DNA from: JANQMY01 sp965227095
GTDB taxonomy: Bacteria > Pseudomonadota > Alphaproteobacteria > JANQMY01
Assembly (NCBI GenBank): GCA_965227095.1
Contig: CBDDFL010000002.1
Coordinates: 992,001 to 1,056,000 of the forward strand
DNA length: 64,000 nucleotides
Direction of reading: 5' to 3'
Shown one piece after another: positions 27,083 through 34,747 of this stretch; position 1 is the first letter of the stretch; each line of letters starts with the position of its first letter. The notes beneath the pieces are model-generated. The model had not been told where the DNA came from, searched no databases, and saw only the letters and a program-made list of their open reading frames with translations. The translations under genes were made by a program, and so were the position numbers.

Positions 27083-27669
27083 TGGCGAGACGCGGACGAA
27101 AAAGAAACCCAAATGCCCGGCGCCGTAAAACCACTGTCAGGGGCCGGCGCCCTCATGACAATGGTACCGAGCTGGCGCGGCGGCGCCGATTGGAACTGGT
27201 GGGCCACGCAGACCCCGCCTTGAGCGACAGTGCCTTGGGCATCCTGTTCGCGCGCGGCTGGATTGACGAGCATCAATATAAAGCAGGGTCGCTGCTGGCG
27301 TCTTTTAGGCAAGCGGCCTATGGCAAGCCGTTTGCGCCGGTCGCCCATTACGGCGATTTTGTGGATGACTTTGTGGCCCGCACGTCGGAGGACCGCTTGT
27401 CTGCTAATGAACCCTATCTGCTGGCCATGACGCGTGCCTATTTGCGTGGCGACCGCACGCTGAAACAGGCGGGCGCTGCCATAAGGGCGGCCACATGGAA
27501 TGTTTGTGTGCTGTCTATTTTACCAAATTGGGCATTGCGTCCCAAAATGGAACCCTTAAGCCTGTTGGACCAACAAAACCGGGAAGATTTGTGCGACGGG
27601 CTTGATCAGTTGGCGGATGAATTTGGCGTTCAAACGGGGGCGCCAGAAAAAATGCACGGACGAATGTGA
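27082..27669 (+). CDS. Phage-type protein of unknown function
   Basis: 195 residues. The N-terminus is strongly basic (RRGRKRNPNARRRKTTVRGR RP), suggesting nucleic-acid contact. The rest is helical (LGILFARGWIDEHQYKAGSL LASF, YLLAMTRAYLRGDRTLK). The position between the repressor and the terminase genes suggests an early regulator or packaging helper (inference). It is coupled to the upstream gene by a TGATG overlap. Confidence 0.5.
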   Translation: MARRGRKRNPNARRRKTTVRGRRPHDNGTELARRRRLELVGHADPALSDSALGILFARGWIDEHQYKAGSLLASFRQAAYGKPFAPVAHYGDFVDDFVARTSEDRLSANEPYLLAMTRAYLRGDRTLKQAGAAIRAATWNVCVLSILPNWALRPKMEPLSLLDQQNREDLCDGLDQLADEFGVQTGAPEKMHGRM

Positions 27670-27737
27670 TTTTCAGTTTACGTTTTCGTTTTGTCATGCT
27701 ATACATGTCACGTAATTGAGAATTACGAATTGTGTGA

Positions 27738-27770
27738 AAAGCGCGGCCTAAACAGGCGGCGCTTTTTTTT
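27738..27770 (+). terminator. Hairpin with T8 run
   Basis: AAAGCGC (27738-27744) pairs with GCGCTTT (27759-27765), with an inner GCCT/AGGC and one mismatch, then eight T. It lies 45 bases before the next start. A smaller repeat CGTAATT-GAG-AATTACG lies at 27711-27727. Confidence 0.6.
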
Positions 27771-27815
27771 GTGCGTGGTCGACACTGGCCAAGCGGGGGA
27801 GGGGAAAGAAATCAT

Positions 27816-28139
27816 ATGCCCCGAAAATCTCCCTCTCGCGCGAAAACCATTGCACGACGTGACGCCCCGCCGGATACAGACACCATACGCGGCGCCATCG
27901 ATGTGCCCGGTTTGCTGAAAGCGTTGGAAGCCCATGTGTTGAAAGAGGCGGCCTTATCCACCACGCAGGTCAGCGCGGCCTTGGGCTTGCTTAAAAAAGC
28001 CTTGCCCGACCTTCAATCCACCACGGTGGAAGGGGCGGTGCCCACCCGCGTGTTCGTGGTGTCGGACACACCGGACCCCAAAACATCAGAGGAATGGGTG
28101 CGTAATTTTTCACCGCGCGATGCGTCCCTCAATTCGTGA
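27816..28139 (+). CDS. Small-terminase-like or packaging-associated phage protein
   Basis: 107 residues from ATG 27816 (GGGGAGGGGAAAG upstream). A basic start (PRKSPSRAKTIARR) is followed by VPGLLKALEAHVLKEA and STTQVSAALGLLKKALPDL. The last part resembles short proteins found just upstream of large terminase genes in alphaproteobacterial podoviruses. The identity as small terminase is by position and that pattern only. Confidence 0.45.
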   Translation: MPRKSPSRAKTIARRDAPPDTDTIRGAIDVPGLLKALEAHVLKEAALSTTQVSAALGLLKKALPDLQSTTVEGAVPTRVFVVSDTPDPKTSEEWVRNFSPRDASLNS

Positions 28140-28182
28140 TTTTTCGACCATTCTAGTGGTGACCATTTAACGTGAGACATGG

Positions 28183-28213
28183 AGCCGCCGCTTTTAAGGC
28201 GGCTTTCTTTTTT
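28183..28213 (+). terminator. Hairpin with T-rich tail before effector A
   Basis: AGCCGCC (28183-28189) pairs with GGCGGCT (28198-28204), followed by TTCTTTTTTC. The start codon of the next gene is only 26 bases beyond the tail. Confidence 0.6.
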
Positions 28214-28238
28214 CGGGGGTTTTACAAGGAGACCCCTC

Positions 28239-29560
28239 ATGCCACCAAAGCGTCTGCGGCGGCCCGTGCCCCCGCGCAAAGAAGACACGTTGCTAGACGA
28301 CGATTTCTGGTCAGACATTCCAGAAGAAAGCATCGTCAATTCCATTAAGCAAGCGATTGACGAGGGCGAGTTCAGCCCTAACGAGCTGGAAGCCCTGTCC
28401 CACTTTGACATTCCGGGGCTCGAATACGATGACCGGGGTTTCTTCAACCGCGAGGAAATTGAAAAGCTCACCATCGGGCCACCGGAAGAAGGGGAAATTC
28501 TTCCGCCAGACGATATTGGCCCCGGATTGCTTGGGTTTGTGGAAATTCCAAAACCCCGGAAGAACTGGATGCGCTGCTGCGGGGGGACATAACCCCCGAT
28601 GAGTATGAACGGCACCTTCAACAGCAAGAAGTACCGGCGACTCTTCCGAGCAACACGCTTGGTCCCCTGCAGGCTCCGGCGGGCCAAATTCCGGCACCAA
28701 GGGCGGATGATCAAATCCTCCGTATGCCGCCGGATCAGCCGCAGCATATGAGCCCCGGCAGGCCCGTACCGCCGTCCCTACCGCAAAATGCGGTGGGGAA
28801 TGCAGCTCCCAATGTGTTGGGGCCACAAATCCCAAATGATCCCTTGCTGAATTTAGGCAAGCGCATACAGGAACTGGGGGTGCTGCCGCCGACATTTATG
28901 GGCGCGCCCACAGCGGCACCGCAACAGGTCACGCCGCCCGTTCCCTTCGCGCTTGGCTATCAAGAAGAAGACCGTCCTTACACCTCACGTCCCGATTTTT
29001 CAAAGCACAAAGAGGCGTTGAAGTCCTATCCGCGAACCAAGGAGCAGTTGGGGACCGCCGAAACGGTGGTCAGAGTTGCGGATCCGATTGTTGACGTCGC
29101 CGAGGAAGTCGCGTCGAACGTTATCGATCCAGTACCCATCAAAAGGGCAATCGAAACTGGCGAATGGGAGGAGATCCTTTTTGCGATCGCTTCGATTATT
29201 CTACCAGGAAACGCCAAGATTCGCCGTGCAATACAGTTTAGTAGGGCTGCTCGTCGAAGAAAAAGAGACGAAGGTGAAATAAGAGAGGCAGAGCGAGATG
29301 GTCAGACTGTCATTCGGGAAGGCAAAAAAATAAACATTCAACATGCAAAATCTCGTTTCCAAAAAGGTGGAGATGTTATTGTCAAGGGAGCTGGAGGCGG
29401 AACAGCATCGGTAAAGACTGCCAGAAGGCTGAGCAAGAAAATCGCCGGCAAAGGAAACATTCGAGAAGTCGGTAGGGGCGAGGGACAACTCTACCACCGA
29501 CATGATTCACAAAGACGGGGCGGTCACGTATTCGAATATGGAAAACCAAAGAAGAATTGA
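28239..29560 (+). pseudogene. Effector A: divergent shared-leader protein, interrupted by a one-base frameshift
   Basis: The first frame (from ATG 28239, AAGGAG upstream) carries the leader core also seen in effectors B-E: IVNSIKQAIDEGEFSPNELE, LSHFDIPGL and IGPGLLGFVEIPKP. At about 28554-28556 the reading must shift by one to continue PEELDALLRGDITPDEYERH and run to 29560. The homologous DNA in B-E has one extra base here. The second frame holds a Pro/Gln-rich linker and a basic C-terminal domain (HAKSRFQKGGDVIV, YHRHDSQRRGGHVFEYG) that looks like a nuclease-type toxin end, not classified. A sequencing error would restore one 440-residue protein. A DUF4275-like partner overlaps the stop. Confidence 0.6.
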
Positions 29561-30015
29561 TGGCTAAGAAAAAAATCAGGATACCAGGTCTCATCAAGTT
29601 TCTTCGGGAGCGTAACTTACCGTTCGATGTTTTGGATCGAAAAGAAATCGGTAACCTGCAGGCCAACTGGGAATCTGTGTATGCATCAGGTGTTAGCAAC
29701 AGTGAGAAACGGGAATGTCGGATGGATCAGCACCCCTGGCATCTGTTTTCATTCGAGATCGTGCCACACTTAGAGGGCGATGAAGCGCAAATAAAATACG
29801 GTCGAAAAAAGGATGAAGATCTTCTCATCTTTGACCTTTTTGAAAAATGTGCCGTCAAATGCAAAACCAACGATAAGCCAGATCTCGGTTCGGTTAAGAG
29901 CGATATATATGTGTGTCCGGATGATTATCGTTGGACTATGGTTTTCACCCATGAAACAGGTTGGTGTGGTCCGTATTACTGTGACAAGAACATGTTGCAG
30001 GCAAGACGACCGTAA
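29560..30015 (+). CDS. DUF4275-like protein, probable immunity partner of effector A
   Basis: 151 residues from ATG 29560, overlapping the effector stop (TGATG). HPWHLFSFEIVPHLEGDEA and the C-terminal WTMVFTHETGWCGPYYC are the two blocks I know from DUF4275. It has no signal peptide, so it should be cytoplasmic. Tight coupling behind a toxin-like C-terminal domain suggests immunity, which is inference. The 160 bases to the terminase start hold no gene. Confidence 0.6.
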   Translation: MAKKKIRIPGLIKFLRERNLPFDVLDRKEIGNLQANWESVYASGVSNSEKRECRMDQHPWHLFSFEIVPHLEGDEAQIKYGRKKDEDLLIFDLFEKCAVKCKTNDKPDLGSVKSDIYVCPDDYRWTMVFTHETGWCGPYYCDKNMLQARRP

Positions 30016-30175
30016 TAGTGCAAATTTCGGTGACAGTGAATTTAATTCAAAAAACTTTTGCGGTGCGCTCGTAGTAAAAAGTGGCCTGTCACCGAATTCC
30101 TGGCTGGCGGATGCCGTGCCGCCTGAGTTTATTTCCTTTACCTGATTTAAACCGACGAAACAGAAGGAAGCCGCC

Positions 30176-31579
30176 ATGAGCGATATTATCTGGCGGCCAC
30201 AACCGGGCCCTCAGGCCGCGCTGTTGAAATGCCCCGTCTTTGAAATCTTCTATGGCGGGGCGCGGGGCGGCGGCAAGACCGACGGCATGTTGGGGCGGTG
30301 GGCGCTGCGGGCGCAAACTTATGGGGCGGATGCCAAGGGCATTTTTTTCCGGCGCGAGCTGCCGCAGCTTGATGCGGCCATTGCCCGCTCGAAAGCCATT
30401 TTCACGCCGCTCAACGCGCAGTGGCAGGAACAGCGTAAAACCTGGGTCTTTCCCAATGGCGCCACGCTGAAATTCCGCTCCCTCGAACGGGATGCGGATG
30501 CGGAAAAATATCAGGGTCATGACTATACGGATGTGTTCTTCGAAGAACTCACCAATTACCCGGACCCAAAGCCGGTCATGCGCCTGAAGGCCACCTTGCG
30601 CAGCGCGGCGGGCGTGCCTAGCCAGTTTGCGGCCACGGGCAATCCGGGCGGGCCCGGCCATCATTGGGTGAAGGCCCGCTATATCGACCCGGCGCCGGCG
30701 GGCTGGCAGATCATCGCCGATGACAATGGGCTCGAGCGTGTGTTTATCCCCGCGCGGGTGTGGGACAACAAAATCCTCATCGCGCAAGATCCGCATTATA
30801 CCACGCGGCTCAAACAATCCGGCTCCGAACAATTGGTGCGCGCCTGGCTGGATGGGGATTGGGACATTGTGGAAGGCGCTTATTTCGATTGTTGGCGCCA
30901 CGACCGGCACGTGCTGCGCCCGCAAGAATTGCCCCCCCATTGGCTGCGTTTCCGCAGCTTCGATTGGGGCTCTGCCGCGCCCTTTTCCGTGGGCTGGTAT
31001 GCGGTGGCATCGGAAGAGTTTGGCGTGGACGGCCGCGTGGTGCCGCAAAACGCGCTCATCCGCTATCGCGAATGGTATGGCGCCAAGGAACCCAATGTGG
31101 GCCTGAAATGGCAGGCGGAACGGGTGGCCCGCGGCATTGCGGAACGCGAACACGGCGACGCCATTGCCTATGGCGTGGCGGACCCGGCCTGCTTCGCGCA
31201 AGATGGCGGGCCCTCCATCATGGAACGCATGGTGGGGGCCTATCGCACCAATTGGCGTCCGGCGGATAACAAACGCATCCCCGGGTGGGACCAGTTACGC
31301 CAGCGCCTGATCGGCGATGGCGGCAAGCCCATGCTCTATGTGTTTTCTAATTGCGGCCACTTCATCCGTACCCTGCCGGGTCTGGCGCATGATACCAATC
31401 GCCCGGAAGATGTGGACACAAACGGCGAAGACCACGCGGCGGATGAATGCCGCTATGCCTGTATGTCGCGGCCCTATAAACGCCCCACGCCGCGCCCCGT
31501 GCAAGAGGTTGACCGCGCGCCCACGTTCAACGAATTGCGCGACGCCCACGCCCGCAAACAGCGGGAGTTGTGGGGATAA
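30176..31579 (+). CDS. Phage terminase large subunit
   Basis: 467 residues. The ATPase domain has Walker A FYGGARGGGKTDGML and Walker B DVFFEELTNY. The C-terminal nuclease domain starts near FRSFDWGSAAPFSVGW, with acidic residues of the RNase-H fold. The enzyme cuts and pumps phage DNA into the procapsid. AGAAGGAAG lies before the ATG. It is separated from the portal gene by 16.5 kb of effector cassettes. In typical tailed phages these two are adjacent. Confidence 0.93.
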   Translation: MSDIIWRPQPGPQAALLKCPVFEIFYGGARGGGKTDGMLGRWALRAQTYGADAKGIFFRRELPQLDAAIARSKAIFTPLNAQWQEQRKTWVFPNGATLKFRSLERDADAEKYQGHDYTDVFFEELTNYPDPKPVMRLKATLRSAAGVPSQFAATGNPGGPGHHWVKARYIDPAPAGWQIIADDNGLERVFIPARVWDNKILIAQDPHYTTRLKQSGSEQLVRAWLDGDWDIVEGAYFDCWRHDRHVLRPQELPPHWLRFRSFDWGSAAPFSVGWYAVASEEFGVDGRVVPQNALIRYREWYGAKEPNVGLKWQAERVARGIAEREHGDAIAYGVADPACFAQDGGPSIMERMVGAYRTNWRPADNKRIPGWDQLRQRLIGDGGKPMLYVFSNCGHFIRTLPGLAHDTNRPEDVDTNGEDHAADECRYACMSRPYKRPTPRPVQEVDRAPTFNELRDAHARKQRELWG

Positions 31580-31588
31580 CTCTCGAGA

Positions 31589-31694
31589 CGTCATCACCGG
31601 ACAAGCGCGTCGCGCGCAGATCCGGTGATCCCACATGAATTGCGGAGATTGCCGGGACGGCGCGACCTGCTGCCGCTTGCCCGGCAATGACGCG
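31589..31694. repeat. Pair of REP-like palindromes
   Basis: CGTCATCACCGG...CCGGTGATCCC, then ATTGCCGGGA...CCCGGCAATGACG. They are two imperfect hairpins in opposite orientation, of the kind scattered between alphaproteobacterial genes. They lie exactly between terminase and the first scaffold-like gene. Similar pairs are at 47884 and 60703. Confidence 0.55.
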
Positions 31695-31737
31695 TGAAGA
31701 TTCGAATTTTCCCTCTCACAAAAAAGGAGTCACTCCC

Positions 31738-32523
31738 ATGGCTGATGATGAGCGCAGCATGCGCGACATTATGGAAGAAGTGTATGACCGCATGACCGCC
31801 GATGATCCGGACACGGATACGACCACCACGTCGGGTATTGTGTTCACCGGTGTAGAACCGGATCAGGAAGCGCTTGATCGTGAAGCGCGTCTCAAGACGA
31901 TGGGTGAGGTATGGGACAAGTACAACGGTCCCGAAGCCGAGAAATGGAAAAATGCCGAAGCACCATCCGGTTGGTCGGAAGATGCGCGACAGAAATTTTT
32001 GGCTTTGTCTCCAGACATAAAAAAGATGGTGCTGACCGAGTGGGATTCTCGTTCGATTCCTGAAAGGACGCCTACTGAACACTGGTCACAATACCTCGAA
32101 AATGTTGGTGTCTCCAGAGACGAGGCTTTTGAGTACCTAATGCAGCTAGAGCAGACACTTAGGCTGGGTAATCCAGAACAAAAAAGGCAGCTAGTTTGGA
32201 ACCTTTTGAGTGACTATCAAGTTGAACTTCTGGATAACAACACGCCTTACCGCGATCCGGTTAATGCCTATTTGATGGCTCAAAACAAAGCGCTTTCTGA
32301 CAGGTGGACAAATTTTGAGAACGAACTGGAAGTCCTTGCTGTTCACGCCGCGGAGCAACAAGTGAGGGACTTTAAGAACACTTTGGAAAATGGTCAGTTG
32401 AAGTATCCAAGATTCCAAGAATGCTGCTCAGACATCGCGGAAGCTTTGCGTAGTCGCGAAGCACTGTCCCTGGAAGAAGCATATCGTCTGGCACTTCGTA
32501 AAAGAGGTGCGCTGCAAAAGTAG
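31738..32523 (+). CDS. Scaffold-like phage protein, copy 1
   Basis: 261 residues from ATG 31738 (AAAAAGGAG upstream). The N-terminus has SMRDIMEEVYDRMT, shared with copies 2 and 3. The middle has HWSQYLENVGVSRDEAFEYL, QTLRLGNPEQKRQLV and a late SREALSLEEAYRLALRK. This pattern resembles the scaffold/internal proteins of alphaproteobacterial podoviruses, where (LRTGxPxQKAxLV) and a final (SLQDAYDRA) are typical. About 80 bases around the start are nearly identical to copy 2. It lacks the C-terminal repeat of the EEVYDRM motif. It is outside the canonical scaffold position and precedes an effector. Confidence 0.6.
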   Translation: MADDERSMRDIMEEVYDRMTADDPDTDTTTTSGIVFTGVEPDQEALDREARLKTMGEVWDKYNGPEAEKWKNAEAPSGWSEDARQKFLALSPDIKKMVLTEWDSRSIPERTPTEHWSQYLENVGVSRDEAFEYLMQLEQTLRLGNPEQKRQLVWNLLSDYQVELLDNNTPYRDPVNAYLMAQNKALSDRWTNFENELEVLAVHAAEQQVRDFKNTLENGQLKYPRFQECCSDIAEALRSREALSLEEAYRLALRKRGALQK

Positions 32524-32558
32524 TTTCGTGAACAACGGCAAAAGGACTTTAAGAGAAA

Positions 32559-33284
32559 ATGATCACTGAAAAACATAAACGTATCGGCCTCGAAAAAGAT
32601 ATAACCCTAGTGGCGCAAGCTCTACCGACGCAACTTATTCATCCCCGAATATTAGCCGACGCGGTTGAAGAAGAACTTCGCGAACAGGAACAGTACAAAG
32701 AAAACGAAAAAGAAACGAAAATAGGACAGGGCGCAGCAGAAGGTCTGTTTGCTCGAACGGCCTATGTAGGTGACAAATCGGCCAGAAACAGAGCACGTTA
32801 TAACAAAGAAGTAGCTAAGCTGAGCCCAGAAGATACAAAGGGGCGAAAGAGAATCAAAGAGGCTACTCGACGTAGGGATCCGATCGAGGTTCGAAAGAAG
32901 ATCAAAAAAGATCGACCGGGGTTGGGCCCCAAAGCTGGTTCTGGTGGGACCGCCAATCGGACAAATGAGGAAGTGAACAAACAAGCAAAACGATTTGGTC
33001 GGTTCGGTAGAGGAGTCGCCGGATTGGGGGTCCTTTTGGCCCTTTATGATATTTACAGATCTGAGGAGAAAGCAAGAGCGGCAGCTGGCAATGTCGGAGC
33101 TGTTCTTGGTGGAATATTTGGAGGAGCAGGGGGCGGTCTTATCGGTAGCCCAGCGGGGCCGGTAGGTGCCGTGGCCGGCAGTGTCGCCGGTGCGACTGCG
33201 TTAGGAGAAGCCGGTTACCATGGAGGAACCGCACTTTATGATTACTGGTTTGGCGACGAATCTTCGAAAACAAAAAAGAGATGA
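32559..33284 (+). CDS. Putative effector with glycine-zipper membrane segment
   Basis: 241 residues. The first 145 residues are charged and lysine-rich (EELREQEQYKENEKETK, KAGSGGTANRTNEE). Residues about 150-235 contain a Gly/Ala-rich double hairpin (AGLGVLLALYDIY, GAVLGGIFGGAGGGLIGSP, GAVAGSVAGATALGEAGYHG), a glycine-zipper pattern common in membrane-inserting toxins. It follows scaffold-like copy 1 by 35 bases. It does not carry the shared leader of B-E. The toxic role is inference from pattern and place. Confidence 0.5.
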   Translation: MITEKHKRIGLEKDITLVAQALPTQLIHPRILADAVEEELREQEQYKENEKETKIGQGAAEGLFARTAYVGDKSARNRARYNKEVAKLSPEDTKGRKRIKEATRRRDPIEVRKKIKKDRPGLGPKAGSGGTANRTNEEVNKQAKRFGRFGRGVAGLGVLLALYDIYRSEEKARAAAGNVGAVLGGIFGGAGGGLIGSPAGPVGAVAGSVAGATALGEAGYHGGTALYDYWFGDESSKTKKR

Positions 33285-33358
33285 GGCATTTTCTTTGAAC
33301 GACTCGCAGTGCGATATACTTGTTGGCCCTGATGATTGCGAGTTGAAGGAACCCTCTG

Positions 33359-33712
33359 GTGTTTACTCAAAAAAACCTCATCTTTCGAATGCTCGATATT
33401 TGGCAAGGGAATTTGATTGAATTTGATGATCGTTCCATTGTCCGCCAGCACCTTTGGATGCGCCAGGAGATAGACTGGAAAGATGTAACACACCTTTCCG
33501 TCACAAAAGTCGAATTTGTTAGCCACGACGAGCAACAGCTTTCTATCTTCGCGGGCAATGATCTCATTGCAAGTTTGGAAACTGATCGGCACTACAAGCC
33601 ATTGATAGAATTTCTGCCCACGAAATTTTCCGACATGAAAACGGGTTGGTATGCAAACGTGGAGTTGTCTGAGCCTGGCACGTTGTTCACGCTCTGGGAA
33701 AGAGACACCTAG
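33359..33712 (+). CDS. Small cytoplasmic protein, possible partner of the glycine-zipper gene
   Basis: Up to 117 residues. Start uncertain: GTG 33359 or ATG 33389 (MLDIWQGNLIEFDDRS). It is not recognised. Beta strands alternate (QEIDWKDVTHLSVTKVEFV, QQLSIFAGNDLIASLE). No signal peptide. An A7 run at 33369-33375 separates it from a short in-phase peptide frame just upstream (33296 onward), so a frame disruption there is possible. Position behind a toxin-like gene suggests immunity, low certainty. Confidence 0.4.
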   Translation: MFTQKNLIFRMLDIWQGNLIEFDDRSIVRQHLWMRQEIDWKDVTHLSVTKVEFVSHDEQQLSIFAGNDLIASLETDRHYKPLIEFLPTKFSDMKTGWYANVELSEPGTLFTLWERDT

Positions 33713-33883
33713 TCTCTAAGCGTCGCCCTGGCTTCAATGCTGCCAATGCCAGCGCTATTAAAGTCCGCACTGAGTAAGTTGGATGGTTTCCAGGTCCGTA
33801 CCGCAGCACGACAGGTTCGGCCCGTGTCCGGGGCGACCTGCGTATTCATTCCCAACCTTCCCATACAAAAAGGAGTCACTCCC

Positions 33884-34672
33884 ATGGCTGATGATGAGCG
33901 CAGCATGCGCGACATTATGGAAGAAGTGTATGACCGCATGACCGCCGATGAACCGGAAGAGAGCCCGCAAACGGGCCTGGCTTTCACCGGTGTGGAAGAC
34001 AATGAGGAAACACGCGCCCGAAAAGCGCGCTACGAAACCATGTCCCAAGTGTGGGACAAATATCACGGGCCCGAGGCGGAAAAATGGGAAAAGGCGCAAG
34101 CCCCCGCCGGGTGGTCCCAAGACGCGCGTCGCAAATTCGCGGACCTAGCGCCCGATGCCAAAAAAATGGTGTTGAATGAATGGGGGGCGGTTGAAGCCTC
34201 CCACTACCGCAACGGCCGTTGGGCCCAATATCTGAGGTCGCGCGGTGTTTCGGACACTCAGGCGTTGGATCAACTCATGACCATAGAGCGCACCTTGCGC
34301 ACCGGTTCGCCGGATCAAAAGCGCGCCATTGCCGCCTACATGCTCACCTCCTATGGCGTTCCGGCGCGTCAGTCGATGGTGGATGCACAGCAGGGGCGGT
34401 CGGTCCGCGCCATCGACGCGGCGATGAAAGCATTCGAAACAAAGGCCGATCAGCACGGAAACAAACTGCGTCCTCATTTTAAAACACTGAAGCAGGACAT
34501 CCGCCAATTGCTTGCCGAAAATTCAAACCTCACCGTTCAACGTGCCTATGCGCAAGCTGCCGCCCGGCGTGGATTGGGCCCGAACGATGGAGCCCAGGGC
34601 AAAACCATCCGCCAAACGCTGGAAGAAACCTATGACCGGATCATGGCGCATGAGCGCGGGTCCAACCATTAA
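33884..34672 (+). CDS. Scaffold-like phage protein, copy 2
   Basis: 262 residues from ATG 33884, with the same AAAAAGGAGTCACTCCC upstream as copy 1. SMRDIMEEVYDRMT is at the N-terminus and a degenerate repeat, TIRQTLEETYDRIMAHERG, at the C-terminus. The middle has RWAQYLRSRGVSDTQALDQL and RTGSPDQKRAIAAYML, and NLTVQRAYAQAAARRG near the end. Its last codons and the following SD-ATG (34653-34693) are repeated, decayed, in front of effectors D and E, so it was the original neighbour of the shared-leader gene. Confidence 0.6.
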   Translation: MADDERSMRDIMEEVYDRMTADEPEESPQTGLAFTGVEDNEETRARKARYETMSQVWDKYHGPEAEKWEKAQAPAGWSQDARRKFADLAPDAKKMVLNEWGAVEASHYRNGRWAQYLRSRGVSDTQALDQLMTIERTLRTGSPDQKRAIAAYMLTSYGVPARQSMVDAQQGRSVRAIDAAMKAFETKADQHGNKLRPHFKTLKQDIRQLLAENSNLTVQRAYAQAAARRGLGPNDGAQGKTIRQTLEETYDRIMAHERGSNH

Positions 34673-34747
34673 GATGGAGGAATTTCGTTATGCCCCGACA
34701 AATATCAGGCCCGCGCCGCCGCCCCTCTTCATGTACCACCGGAACAA

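Noticed and set aside
28545..28565. Programmed -1 frameshifting as an explanation for the effector A frame change
   Set aside because: The zero-frame codons CCA AAA CCC CGG do not form a proper X-XXY-YYZ slippery heptamer, and the other copies have one more base here, so an indel is simpler.
33220..33420. A separate 66-residue gene overlapping the end of the glycine-zipper gene
   Set aside because: Most of it lies in the other gene's coding end, its start has no ribosome-binding site, and it has no recognisable fold. At most it is a disrupted 5' part of the next gene.
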